A stretch of 64,000 nucleotides of DNA from Bacteroidota bacterium (GTDB lineage: Bacteria > Bacteroidota > Bacteroidia > Chitinophagales > LD1): positions 58,050 to 122,049 of the forward strand of contig JAPLES010000023.1 of assembly GCA_026391075.1 (NCBI GenBank), written 5' to 3'. Positions 36,512-45,746 of the stretch are shown in pieces; the first letter of the stretch is position 1, and each line of letters begins with the position of its first letter. The notes beneath the pieces are model-generated. The model was not told the DNA's origin, searched no databases, and saw only the letters and a program-made list of their open reading frames with translations. The translations under genes were made by a program, and so were the position numbers.

Positions 36512-37450
36512 ATGAAAAAGAAATTATTCCAGTTGTCGCTTTTACTTGCGGCATTCGCTGTGCTCACATTGAGTTCATGCAAAAAGACAGACGATGCTGA
36601 CGACAGTATAAGTGCGGAAGATGCCAGCAATGTATCTTCTACTTTAAATTCCGCTACCGATGATGCTACCAATGCGGCTTCGGGTATTCAATCGTTTTCT
36701 GGAAAAACAGAAGGAGCGATGCAACTTTGCGGAGCAACGGTTGATACAACTAACTTACATACTGATGGCTCGGTGCTTATTACTTTTAACGGACAGGATT
36801 GCAGCGGAAGAATTTCGCGCACAGGAACTATTACTGCTACCATAGCAAACTATACTTCCGGCACTCGTTGGAAAGATGCAGGTGCAGTATTGACTTTAGT
36901 TTTTAATGCGGTTACGGTAACCAATTTAAATTCGAATAAAACGGTAGTATTGAATGGCACGCATGTGCACACAAATGTTACAGGTGGTTTGGCTTGGAAA
37001 ATTATGAATGGTGTTGATGTGGGAACTGTAACGCATCATCATACTGCAACTAATTTCTCACTTACGTTTGATGACGGAACTTCAAGAGTGTGGAGTGTTG
37101 ATAGAACAAGAACGTTTTCAAATATAGGAGGCATACAATCTGTAACTATTTCTTCAGACCATACAGAAGGCGGCATCAACAATGTAGATGCATGGGGTAC
37201 AAATCGCTTAGGAACTGCTTTCACAAATCAAATAACAACACCAATTGTTGCCAGCACCACTTGCGGAATGAACAAGCCTACACAAGGGCATGTAACGCAT
37301 CATGTAGGCAGCCACACCGTGGATGTTGTGCTTGGAGTAAATTCAACCGGCTCGGCTTATGATGGAACATGCAGCAATCTTTATGGGTTTAAAGTAACGC
37401 ATACACGTAACGGTCATGAGCGCTCTCGTGTAGTTTCTTATTGGTTTTAA
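36512..37450 (+). CDS. lipoprotein of unknown function with histidine clusters
   Basis: 312 residues. A lipoprotein signal (MKKKLFQLSLLLAAFAVLTLSSC) places the acylated Cys at 23, followed by KK and an acidic stretch. The mature part is beta-rich with clusters of histidines: GTHVHT, VTHHHTATN, GHVTHHVGSHT and HTRNGHERS. Metal binding is possible but not shown. No family recognised. It has its own terminator at 37472-37505; a TATCTTTA -7-like box lies about 40 bp upstream of the start. Confidence 0.8.
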   Translation: MKKKLFQLSLLLAAFAVLTLSSCKKTDDADDSISAEDASNVSSTLNSATDDATNAASGIQSFSGKTEGAMQLCGATVDTTNLHTDGSVLITFNGQDCSGRISRTGTITATIANYTSGTRWKDAGAVLTLVFNAVTVTNLNSNKTVVLNGTHVHTNVTGGLAWKIMNGVDVGTVTHHHTATNFSLTFDDGTSRVWSVDRTRTFSNIGGIQSVTISSDHTEGGINNVDAWGTNRLGTAFTNQITTPIVASTTCGMNKPTQGHVTHHVGSHTVDVVLGVNSTGSAYDGTCSNLYGFKVTHTRNGHERSRVVSYWF

Positions 37451-37471
37451 TCGGTAAAAAATCAGAATAGA

Positions 37472-37505
37472 AAAATCCTGCTCCGTTACGGGCAGGATTT
37501 TTTAT
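37472..37505 (+). terminator. Intrinsic terminator after the lipoprotein gene
   Basis: AAAATCCTGC pairs with GCAGGATTTT, with the inner CCGT/ACGG extending the stem. A T-run follows on the plus strand. Confidence 0.88.
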
Positions 37506-37517
37506 TTACTTCGATTC

Positions 37518-38153
37518 ATGGCAGAAGAGAAAATGAGTTTTGCAAAAAGTGTGGTGCTGGTGTTTGGATTGGTAGCGGTGTTGTGGATTGTTTTTCTACT
37601 TCAATACTTCGGTATCATCAATACTGATGCTTACGGAAACTGGCCTCATCACAAAGAAGGATTGAAAGGAATTATTTTCTCTCCGTTCATTCACGGAAGT
37701 TTCGAGCATCTCATCTCCAACTCACTTCCGATTATTGTTTTGCTTACAGTTTTGCTGAACGCATATCCTTCAACGGCTTTGTATGTGTTGGTATTCATTC
37801 ACATCACCAGTGGAAGTTTGGTTTGGTGTTTAGCTCCCGATAATGGAGTCCATATTGGCATCAGTGGAATTATTTATGGCATTGCAGGATTTTTAGTTGC
37901 CTCGGGTTTGTTTCGTAAGGACAGAACTTCTATAACCATTGCACTTTTTGTGGCACTCTCTTATGGAAGTATGGTGGTAGGTTTTATTCCCGAAAAAGGA
38001 GTGAGCTGGCAATCGCACTTGTATGGAGCAATTAGCGGAGTGCTGATTGCTTTTGTGTTTCGCAAAAAAGATTTGCCGCCACCACACGAATTTGAATTAG
38101 AAAAAACGGAAGACGAAAAACATTTTTTCGATAACACCGAGCAAACGATTTAA
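37518..38153 (+). CDS. rhomboid family intramembrane serine protease
   Basis: 211 residues, six hydrophobic helices. The catalytic dyad motifs are present: HIGISGIIYGIAG (Ser of GxSG) and SWQSHLYGAISG (His). HGSFEHLISNSLP in an early helix matches the family's HxxxHxxxN pattern, with a HGSFEHLISN form. It cleaves transmembrane substrates within the membrane. It lies 67 bp downstream of the lipoprotein gene, behind a terminator. Confidence 0.88.
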   Translation: MAEEKMSFAKSVVLVFGLVAVLWIVFLLQYFGIINTDAYGNWPHHKEGLKGIIFSPFIHGSFEHLISNSLPIIVLLTVLLNAYPSTALYVLVFIHITSGSLVWCLAPDNGVHIGISGIIYGIAGFLVASGLFRKDRTSITIALFVALSYGSMVVGFIPEKGVSWQSHLYGAISGVLIAFVFRKKDLPPPHEFELEKTEDEKHFFDNTEQTI

Positions 38154-38235
38154 TTATGCAGTTGAATTCATTTTCAAATTTCCGCAACGCTTTTAAAAAC
38201 GGGATGAAACAAATTTTTAAATTTTCAAATTCGCC

Positions 38236-39516
38236 ATGTATATCAATGTTCCCGAAGTAAAAGTTCCGCGCGTAGTTATTATAGGTTGTGGCTTTGGCGG
38301 TTTAGAACTCGCCAAACAATTGAGCAAAGCCGAAGTACAGATTGTGCTGCTCGACAAAAATAACTACCACACGTTTCAGCCTTTGTTGTATCAGGTTTCT
38401 ACTGCGGGTTTAGAAGCCGATTCGATTGCTTACCCCATCCGCAAAATATTTAAGGGGCAGAAGAACTTTCACTTCCGCATGGGCGAAGTGCAGCAAATTG
38501 TTTCAGCAGAAAATAAATTATTGATAAGCATTGGTGAATTGAAATACGATTACTTAGTTATTGCCACCGGTTCTACCACCAACTACTTTGGCATAAAAGA
38601 TTTTGAGCAGAACGCCATGCCCATGAAAAGCGTAACCGAAGCACTCGACCTCCGCAGTTTAATTCTTCAGAATTTTGAAAAGGCTTTGCTCACGAAAGAT
38701 TTACAAGAGCAGGAAGCACTGATGACTTTTGTAGTTGTAGGTGGCGGACCAACCGGTGTGGAGTTAGCCGGTGCTTTATGCGAATTAAAGAAACACGTAT
38801 TGCCAAACGATTATCCCGAACTCGATTTTAGAAAGATGCGCGTGATACTGATTGAAAACGGTAGCGAGCTTTTGCAAGCCATGAACGAAACCAACCGCAA
38901 GCGCGCTTCTACTTATTTAGAAGAACTTGGTTGCGAAGTGTGGCTGAACACCGGTGTCGTAAAATATGATGGAACGATTGCAGAAACTAAAACAGGAAAG
39001 CAACTTTACACTTCAGGTTTAATTTGGGCAGCAGGTATTAAAGCAGTTTTGATTGATGGATTAAACAAAGATTCGATTAACGCGCGTGGAAGAATTTCTA
39101 TTGATGAATACTGTAAAGTAAAAGGACACGAAAACATTTTTGCCATTGGCGATGTGGCTTGCATGGTGCAGGAAAAATATCCGAACGGACATCCGCAAAT
39201 AGCACCCGTGGCTATTCAGCAGGCGCAATTGGTGGCAAGCAATTTGAAAAAAACTTTCAAGCAATGGACGCTCAACAAGTTTAATTACTTCGATAAGGGA
39301 ACGATGGCAACCGTTGGCAGAAATCGCGCGGTGGTGGAAGTTGGCAAAATTACTTTCGGAAGATTGTTTGGATGGCTTGCGTGGATGGGCTTGCACTTAA
39401 TGTTACTCGTTGGTTTCCGTAACAGAGTTGTTGTGTTCATTAACTGGGTGTGGAGTTATATTAACTATGATAGAAACATGCGCCTGATTATTCGTCCGTT
39501 CGTGCGCAAAAAATAA
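38236..39516 (+). CDS. ndh: type II NADH dehydrogenase (NDH-2)
   Basis: 426 residues. Oxidises NADH and reduces quinone without pumping protons. The FAD-binding motif is VVIIGCGFGGLELAKQLS at the N-terminus, YHTFQPLLYQVSTAGL is the NDH-2 signature, and the NADH-binding motif is FVVVGGGPTGVELAGAL near 165-181. ENIFAIGDVACM contacts FAD. The C-terminal part is amphipathic and hydrophobic and binds the membrane from the cytoplasmic side. The 80-bp gap upstream contains AT-rich repeat-like sequence and a 15-base match to the element at 53913-53940. Confidence 0.9.
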   Translation: MYINVPEVKVPRVVIIGCGFGGLELAKQLSKAEVQIVLLDKNNYHTFQPLLYQVSTAGLEADSIAYPIRKIFKGQKNFHFRMGEVQQIVSAENKLLISIGELKYDYLVIATGSTTNYFGIKDFEQNAMPMKSVTEALDLRSLILQNFEKALLTKDLQEQEALMTFVVVGGGPTGVELAGALCELKKHVLPNDYPELDFRKMRVILIENGSELLQAMNETNRKRASTYLEELGCEVWLNTGVVKYDGTIAETKTGKQLYTSGLIWAAGIKAVLIDGLNKDSINARGRISIDEYCKVKGHENIFAIGDVACMVQEKYPNGHPQIAPVAIQQAQLVASNLKKTFKQWTLNKFNYFDKGTMATVGRNRAVVEVGKITFGRLFGWLAWMGLHLMLLVGFRNRVVVFINWVWSYINYDRNMRLIIRPFVRKK

Positions 39517-39918
39517 TCAACCCGCAAATTTTGCAGCAAGTAAATAGGAGAGCAACGCGCAACTTCCGGTCAGCACAATTCCCCAGATGATGTCAACGAT
39601 TACTACCACCAAAGGCCAGCTCCTAATGGTTGCCATGTTGGTGAGGTCATAAGTAGCATAGCAAAGCATGCCCAATACCGCGCCCTGCATTAATGCAGTT
39701 TGCCAGCTATGTTTTTCAAGTGCAGGCAACACCGCGAAATACAAGATGCCACCAATGTAAATCAAGTAGAAGATAATGGCTGCGGGCCAGTTTACTTCGG
39801 GCGAAAGAATAAAGCCCAGCTTTTCGCGATAGAAGTTTTTGGCAACAACTCCCAGCCATACCATATCAATGGCAAAGAAGATAAATGTGGTAATGATGTA
39901 AGTGGTGATAATTTGCAT
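39517..39918 (-). CDS. DUF2177 family membrane protein
   Basis: 133 residues with four hydrophobic segments. The early pattern FFAIDMVWLGVVAKNFYREKLG and the later YATYDLTNMATI(R)SWP are typical of DUF2177. Function unknown. Its stop abuts the NDH-2 stop with no spacer, in convergent orientation. Confidence 0.88.
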   Translation of the reverse strand: MQIITTYIITTFIFFAIDMVWLGVVAKNFYREKLGFILSPEVNWPAAIIFYLIYIGGILYFAVLPALEKHSWQTALMQGAVLGMLCYATYDLTNMATIRSWPLVVVIVDIIWGIVLTGSCALLSYLLAAKFAG

Positions 39919-40009
39919 ATTAGTTTTTGTAAGTAAACAAAACGGGTAACAGAAAGTTCAGCGTCTAAGCTAACTACTTTATCCGGGCAGAAACAATATC
40001 AGTTCACCA

Positions 40010-40042
40010 TTTGTTTTTAAGCAAGTCTAATTCCTATTTTTG
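40010..40042 (+). promoter_or_regulatory. Promoter of the small membrane protein gene
   Basis: TTTG (40010-40013), a 21-base spacer, TATTTTTG (40035-40042), a complete -7 match. The start of transcription is predicted at 40047-40050, close to the chosen GTG. Confidence 0.75.
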
Positions 40043-40046
40043 CTTC

Positions 40047-40457
40047 GTGGTTCAAATCAATTTCACACTTCTTAAAAAAAGGATTACTCCGCTGTATCAA
40101 TTAGCAGTGGCAATAATTATTGGTTGGGCGGGTATGCTTGTTTGCCGTTTCGTTCATCATGAACCTGCGGCAGAATATTTTGCGGCAATGGTGGCAATCA
40201 TTTTTTATGTAATCATGAATACCATAGTATCACTAGCGTATACAAGTTTTTTGCGCTACACCATGCCCTCGTTTTATATCTACATATTATTAGTAGCGGT
40301 TCTTTTTTTTACTGCCAAACAATTATCCGGCATCAGCATCTGGACTTTGAGCATTTATAAAATGATGCTCGTATCGGTTTCGATATTTTACTTTATGGTA
40401 GGAGTGATGGTGCGCGTTATACGCGTTATTTACGAGGCGGCTGAAAGCGGTTTCTGA
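40047..40457 (+). CDS. small membrane protein of unknown function
   Basis: About 136 residues if started at the GTG at 40047. An earlier TTG would lie within the promoter, and the next ATG falls inside the first helix. It has four transmembrane segments, such as YIYILLVAVLFFTAKQL. It ends EAAESGF, overlapping the pyrD 3' end by 28 bp on the opposite strand. No family recognised. The start is the least certain part; the message may be leaderless. Confidence 0.65.
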   Translation: MVQINFTLLKKRITPLYQLAVAIIIGWAGMLVCRFVHHEPAAEYFAAMVAIIFYVIMNTIVSLAYTSFLRYTMPSFYIYILLVAVLFFTAKQLSGISIWTLSIYKMMLVSVSIFYFMVGVMVRVIRVIYEAAESGF

Positions 40458-41488
40458 ATCAGTGCCCGATTAATATCATGAATCAATTGCGGCCCTGCAT
40501 AAATAAATCCAGAGTAGAGTTGAATTAAATCTGCTCCCGCAGAAAACTTATCGAGCGCATCCTGCACATTCATAATTCCGCCAACACCCACAATGCTTAA
40601 TTCTGAATTCTGAATTCTGAATTCTGCATTAATTCGCTGAATTACTTCAGTAGACCGTTTCGTTAACGGTGCACCGCTTAAACCACCTGCTCCGTAATTT
40701 TCAATTTCAGAGGGTGTGTAGTTCAATCCTTCGCGCGAGATAGTTGTGTTCGTGGCAACAATGCCCTGAATTTTTGTTTGCTGCACCACGCTCACCACAT
40801 CGGTAATTTGTTCGTTGGTTAAATCGGGAGCAATTTTTAAAAGAATAGGTTTTGGTTTTTGCTGCGCCTGATTGTAATCCTGCAAGGCATTGAGAATAGC
40901 GGTAAGCGAATCTTTATCCTGCAACGCGCGAAGTCCTGGCGTGTTAGGCGAACTTACGTTTACCACAAAATAATGCGCATGTTCAAAAAGTTTTTTGAAA
41001 CAATATTCGTAATCGCGAATAGCGTTTTCGTTACTAGTTATTTTGTTCTTGCCTATGTTGGCTCCTACTATAATGTTCGTTTTTCTGCGCTTCAGTTTTT
41101 CTGCTGCTACTTCTGCACCAATATTATTAAAACCCATGCGGTTAATCAGCGCGCCATCTTTAACTAAGCGAAACAACCTCGGCTTATCATTGCCGGGTTG
41201 CGGCTGCGGAGTAACGGTTCCTATTTCAACAAAACCAAAACCAAGCATTCCCATTTCATCAATCACTTCTCCGTTTTTATCGAGCCCCGCGGCAAGGCCC
41301 ACAGGATTCGGAAAATCGAGCCCCCATAAATTGCGGTGAAGCGAAGTGTGTTCAACTTTATTTCCTGCAATAAAATTTAGTAGTGGAGGAAACTTACCTG
41401 CCAGTTGTAAATTATGAACGGTGAAATGATGCGCCTCTTCGGGGTCTAACTGAAACAGAAATTTTTTAGCGAGAGGATACAAATTCAT
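40430..41488 (-). CDS. pyrD: dihydroorotate dehydrogenase (quinone), class 2
   Basis: 352 residues from the ATG at 41486-41488; the in-frame upstream extension is repeat-like non-coding sequence. Oxidises dihydroorotate to orotate in pyrimidine synthesis and passes electrons to quinone via FMN. The N-terminal helical quinone-binding part (LYPLAKKFLFQLDPEEAHH) identifies class 2. NVSSPNTPGLR carries the catalytic Ser, and the FMN-binding IVGVGGIMN is near the C-terminus. Just before that strand, residues AEFRIQNSEL are encoded by four AATTCTG heptamers (40599-40626). Confidence 0.95.
   Translation of the reverse strand: MNLYPLAKKFLFQLDPEEAHHFTVHNLQLAGKFPPLLNFIAGNKVEHTSLHRNLWGLDFPNPVGLAAGLDKNGEVIDEMGMLGFGFVEIGTVTPQPQPGNDKPRLFRLVKDGALINRMGFNNIGAEVAAEKLKRRKTNIIVGANIGKNKITSNENAIRDYEYCFKKLFEHAHYFVVNVSSPNTPGLRALQDKDSLTAILNALQDYNQAQQKPKPILLKIAPDLTNEQITDVVSVVQQTKIQGIVATNTTISREGLNYTPSEIENYGAGGLSGAPLTKRSTEVIQRINAEFRIQNSELSIVGVGGIMNVQDALDKFSAGADLIQLYSGFIYAGPQLIHDINRALIQKPLSAAS
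40599..40626. repeat. Heptanucleotide array (AATTCTG x4) inside pyrD
   Basis: Four perfect consecutive units at 40599, 40606, 40613 and 40620. In the minus-strand frame they encode FRIQNSEL in the loop before the FMN-binding strand. Confidence 0.92.
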
Positions 41489-41504
41489 AGGGGCGAATAT
41501 AGGT

Positions 41505-41532
41505 GGAATGCGGAATTTTGAATACGGAAAAG
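41505..41532. repeat. Heptanucleotide array (GGAATNN) upstream of pyrD
   Basis: Units GGAATGC, GGAATTT, TGAATAC, GGAAAAG in the gap before pyrD. The 218-bp gap between pyrD and atpD otherwise holds only the atpD promoter; I see no other gene there. Confidence 0.55.
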
Positions 41533-41641
41533 ATACAACATGACCAAGTTCAGAATGGAGATATGCTTTTTGCCATTCGCAGAACAATTAATTGTTCAAG
41601 GCTGCTGGCTAAAATGGTTTCCAACATTTTGCAAACTTCAT

Positions 41642-41671
41642 TTTGAAAATTGCCTTTTCCATCTATTTTCG
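41642..41671 (+). promoter_or_regulatory. atpD promoter
   Basis: TTTG (41642-41645), an 18-base spacer, TATTTTCG (41664-41671), one mismatch to TANNTTTG. It gives a leader of about 30 nt before the atpD ATG. Confidence 0.7.
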
Positions 41672-41706
41672 CACCGCATTTTAAAAAACAACTCAATAAA
41701 ATATAG

Positions 41707-43218
<1,512 letters not shown>

Positions 43219-43221
43219 TAA

Positions 43222-43327
43222 CCACCCCTCCCATCCTCCCCGAAGGGGAGGGGTAAATTCAAAATTCAAAAAACAAAATTTCCACGGGGCGGGGAAAGCC
43301 TCTCCTTCGGAGAGGTTTGGAGAGGTG
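43222..43327. repeat. REP-like paired hairpin element, copy 1, between atpD and atpC
   Basis: The left hairpin is CCTCCCC-GAA-GGGGAGG (43235-43251) and the right hairpin CCTCTCC-TTC-GGAGAGG (43299-43315). The two ends (CACCCCTCC... and ...GGAGAGGTG) are inverted copies of each other. The core holds an AAATTCA heptamer array (43255-43275). The right end, GGAGAGGTG, lies 7 bases before the atpC ATG in a ribosome-binding-site-like position. Confidence 0.88.
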
Positions 43328-43332
43328 AACTT

Positions 43333-43581
43333 ATGACACTAGATATATTAACTCCTGAAAAAAAACTCTACAGCGGTGATGCAACATTGGTGCAATTGCC
43401 GGGTGTCGATGGTTTGTTTGAAATTTTGAATAATCACGCGCCTATTATTTCTGCTTTAGGGAATGGAGTGCTGAAGTTTAAGAGTAATACCGGTGAAACA
43501 AATATTAAAATTAGTGGCGGATTTGTAGAATGCCTCAACAACAAAGTAATTGTTTGTGCCGAGAGCGGAAGTGTTTTGTAA
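43333..43581 (+). CDS. atpC: ATP synthase F1 epsilon subunit (short form)
   Basis: 82 residues, consisting of only the N-terminal beta-sandwich domain: MTLDILTPEKKLYSGDA, LPGVDGLFEILNNHAPIISAL, then GGFVECLNNKVIVCAESG. The C-terminal two-helix domain that inhibits ATP hydrolysis in longer epsilon subunits is absent, which is common in Bacteroidota. The REP-like element upstream supplies a GGAGAGG close to the ATG. A terminator follows at 43601-43636. Confidence 0.93.
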   Translation: MTLDILTPEKKLYSGDATLVQLPGVDGLFEILNNHAPIISALGNGVLKFKSNTGETNIKISGGFVECLNNKVIVCAESGSVL

Positions 43582-43600
43582 ATCAATTTTAGTCGCCTGA

Positions 43601-43636
43601 AAAAGCCTTTCGAAAAAAATTCGAGAGGCTTTTTTG
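43601..43636 (+). terminator. Intrinsic terminator after atpC
   Basis: AAAAGCCTTTCGAA pairs with TTCGAGAGGCTTTT (one mismatch) around a short A loop. A T-run follows. Confidence 0.88.
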
Positions 43637-43667
43637 TTTTCGTTCTACTCTTTTAATTCCAATTCCA

Positions 43668-43683
43668 TTTGGTTTAAACCAAA
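43668..43683. promoter_or_regulatory. Perfect 16-bp palindrome upstream of the cyclase gene
   Basis: TTTGGTTTAAACCAAA is perfectly symmetrical and centred about 55 bp before the cyclase start, 11 bp upstream of the -33 element. It looks like an operator for a dimeric regulator. Confidence 0.5.
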
Positions 43684-43694
43684 AATCAAGAAAC

Positions 43695-43725
43695 TTTCTT
43701 TAGTAAAGCAGCAATATTATTTTCG
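43695..43725 (+). promoter_or_regulatory. Promoter of the TPR-adenylate cyclase gene
   Basis: TTTC (43695-43698), a 19-base spacer, TATTTTCG (43718-43725). The start of transcription is predicted at or next to the ATG at 43731, so the message may be leaderless. Confidence 0.65.
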
Positions 43726-43730
43726 ATGTC

Positions 43731-45380
43731 ATGGAAGACGAAATTCAATTATTGAAAAATAAACTCAGTTTTCTGAAAGAAATTTCGGCCGAAAAAATTG
43801 ATGTGATGAATCGTTTAACTTCCTTGCTACAATCATCGCAACCTAAAGAGGCAGATGAAATTGCTCACCAGGCAATAGTGGAAGCGCAAACTATTGATTA
43901 TGAAAAAGGTGAAGCTGTAGCACTTTTAAACGCAGGAATAAATGCTTCTGCCCAACGTAAATTTTCCGCTGCCAGCGATTTTTATAAAACCGCTTTAAAA
44001 ATTTTTGAAACAAAAGGCGATGAAACACAAACCGCAAACGTTCTAGCAAAGCTGGGTAACGTAAATTTATTTGAAGGCAAATATGCCGATGCGCTCGACT
44101 ACTATAATCGCGCAATTCCAATTCGCGAAAAATTAAAAGATGAATTAGGAGTGGCTGATTTGTTTTCAAATTCTGCTACCATTCAAGGTCTAACCGGTAA
44201 TTATCCGCTCGCGCTAAAATATCACTTGGCCGCCTTAAAAACTTTTGAAAGATTAAACGAACCCTCACGACAAGCTGCTGCTTACTCTAACATAGGTATC
44301 ATCTACTACGAACAGCACAATTACGATGATGCTCTTATTATGTACGAACGGGCTCTTGAAATTCGGAAACAGACCAATAACCTGAAAGAAGTAAGTGTAC
44401 TCATGAACAATATGGGTAACGTTTATCACGATCAGGGAAAATTTGAAGAAGCAAAACAAACACATGAACTTGCTTTGTCGCTGCGCGAGCAAATTGGAGA
44501 TAAGGCAAAAGTTGCGGCCTCACTAAGTAATTTAGGTGATGTGTATAAGGAGCTTAAAGATTATACTGTAGCCCTAAGTTTTTACACAAAAGCAATGGGT
44601 CTTTTTGAGGAGGTAAACGAAAAACGTGGACTGGTAACTTCCTATTACAATTTAGGTGAGTTGTTTTTTATGCAGCACGATTTTAAACAAGCTCACCATT
44701 TTTTAAAAAATGCCATAGCCCTAGCCGAAGAAACGGGTTTGCGAGATCATTTGCGCGAAGCTTATCAAGACATGGCAAAAATTTTTGCTGAGTGGAAAAA
44801 TTATGAAGAGGCATATCGTTTTCAATTGCGCTTTATAGTTTTGGATAAAGAAATTTCAAATTCAGAAACCAGCAGAATGATGGCGCAATTGACCATGCGT
44901 AACGAGATTGAACAAAAAGAAAGAGCAGCAGAGATTGAACGTGAAAAAAATACCGAACTCACAAAAGCCTACAACGCACTTGATACAGAAAAACAACGTT
45001 CGGAAAATTTGCTCTTGAACATTTTGCCCGAAGAAGTAGCCGAAGAGTTAAAACAAAATGGCAAGGCAACTGCCAAACACTTCGACAACGTAACAGTATT
45101 TTTTTCAGACTTTGTTGGGTTTACTAAAGTGAGCATGTTGCTAAAGCCACAGGAACTTGTTGACGAATTGCACGAATGTTTTAAAGGGTTCGATGAAATT
45201 ACTTCGAAGTATTCGATTGAGAAAATAAAAACTGTGGGTGATGCTTATCTGGCCGCTGCAGGTCTTCCCATTGCAAATGAAAGTCATTCGGTTGATGTGG
45301 TGAATGCTGCTTTAGAAATCAGGGACTTTATGCTGAGCAGAAAAAACTTTTGGGTGAAAAAACTTTTGAAGTGCGCATAG
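43731..45380 (+). CDS. TPR-adenylate cyclase, N-terminal part up to a frameshift
   Basis: 549 residues in this frame. About seven tetratricopeptide repeats (about residues 30-390), such as AAYSNIGIIYYEQHNYDDAL, are followed by a coiled coil (about 390-430) ending at LLLNILPEEVAEELK, and then a class III cyclase domain. The first metal Asp is in VFFSDFVGFTK, and the adenine-selecting Lys and second Asp are in EKIKTVGDAYLA. The frame then runs off into non-homologous codons after MLSRK and stops at 45378-45380. The missing half of the catalytic domain continues in the -1 frame (45350-45655). It signals by making cAMP if the two parts are joined. Confidence 0.88.
   Translation: MEDEIQLLKNKLSFLKEISAEKIDVMNRLTSLLQSSQPKEADEIAHQAIVEAQTIDYEKGEAVALLNAGINASAQRKFSAASDFYKTALKIFETKGDETQTANVLAKLGNVNLFEGKYADALDYYNRAIPIREKLKDELGVADLFSNSATIQGLTGNYPLALKYHLAALKTFERLNEPSRQAAAYSNIGIIYYEQHNYDDALIMYERALEIRKQTNNLKEVSVLMNNMGNVYHDQGKFEEAKQTHELALSLREQIGDKAKVAASLSNLGDVYKELKDYTVALSFYTKAMGLFEEVNEKRGLVTSYYNLGELFFMQHDFKQAHHFLKNAIALAEETGLRDHLREAYQDMAKIFAEWKNYEEAYRFQLRFIVLDKEISNSETSRMMAQLTMRNEIEQKERAAEIEREKNTELTKAYNALDTEKQRSENLLLNILPEEVAEELKQNGKATAKHFDNVTVFFSDFVGFTKVSMLLKPQELVDELHECFKGFDEITSKYSIEKIKTVGDAYLAAAGLPIANESHSVDVVNAALEIRDFMLSRKNFWVKKLLKCA
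45341..45347 (+). other. Frameshift site: in-frame A_AAA_AAC heptamer
   Basis: In the cyclase frame the codons are AGA AAA AAC, so A_AAA_AAC is in the arrangement that permits a tandem -1 slip. A -1 shift gives RKKLLGEKTFEVRIGIHSG, restoring the expected cyclase sequence. A near-direct repeat AAAAAACTTTTG occurs at 45341 and again at 45357. No strong stimulatory hairpin is evident downstream. Confidence 0.8.
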
Positions 45381-45655
45381 GAATTCACAGCGGAAGTGTG
45401 GTGGCTGGAATTGTAGGAGTGAAAAAATTCGCTTACGATATTTGGGGTGATACAGTAAACACTGCAGCACGAATGGAACAAAATTCATTGCCGGGCAAAA
45501 TCAATATTTCTGAAAGCAGCTATGAATTGCTCACAGGTGACAGACATCTTGAAGATGTCAGACACCTAAATTTCGAATACCGTGGAGAGATTGAAGCAAA
45601 GAACAAAGGAAACCTCAAAATGTATTTTGTTGAGCCTTTAACCGGTAAAAAATAA
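45350..45655 (+). pseudogene. C-terminal half of the adenylate cyclase domain (-1 frame)
   Basis: 101 residues that continue the class III cyclase domain: RIGIHSGSVVAGIVGVKKFAYD contains the conserved hairpin and the adenine-contacting Asp, and TVNTAARME has the transition-state Asn and Arg. It has no plausible start of its own (a TTG in mid-domain), so it is the remainder of the upstream gene, reached by programmed frameshifting, or separated by a one-base deletion or sequencing error in the A-run. All catalytic residues are intact across the two parts, which argues against long-standing decay. Confidence 0.85.
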
Positions 45656-45746
45656 AGTTAGCGAAATCTGGCTTTTTTTGCAGAGCTGAGGAACAAAGGA
45701 TTTTTATTTACTAATCGTCAAACAGAACAGAACTAAAATTCACTAT

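Noticed and set aside
38157..38261. 34-codon ORF starting MQLNSFSNF between the rhomboid and NDH-2 genes
   Set aside because: It overlaps the NDH-2 start, is made of AT-rich repeat-like sequence and has no recognisable protein features.
41489..41587. Longer N-terminus for PyrD
   Set aside because: The extension reads through a heptamer array and lacks similarity to PyrD; the ATG at 41488 gives the normal start.
45350..45655. Independent gene for a small cyclase-like protein
   Set aside because: It begins in the middle of a catalytic domain and completes the upstream reading frame exactly.
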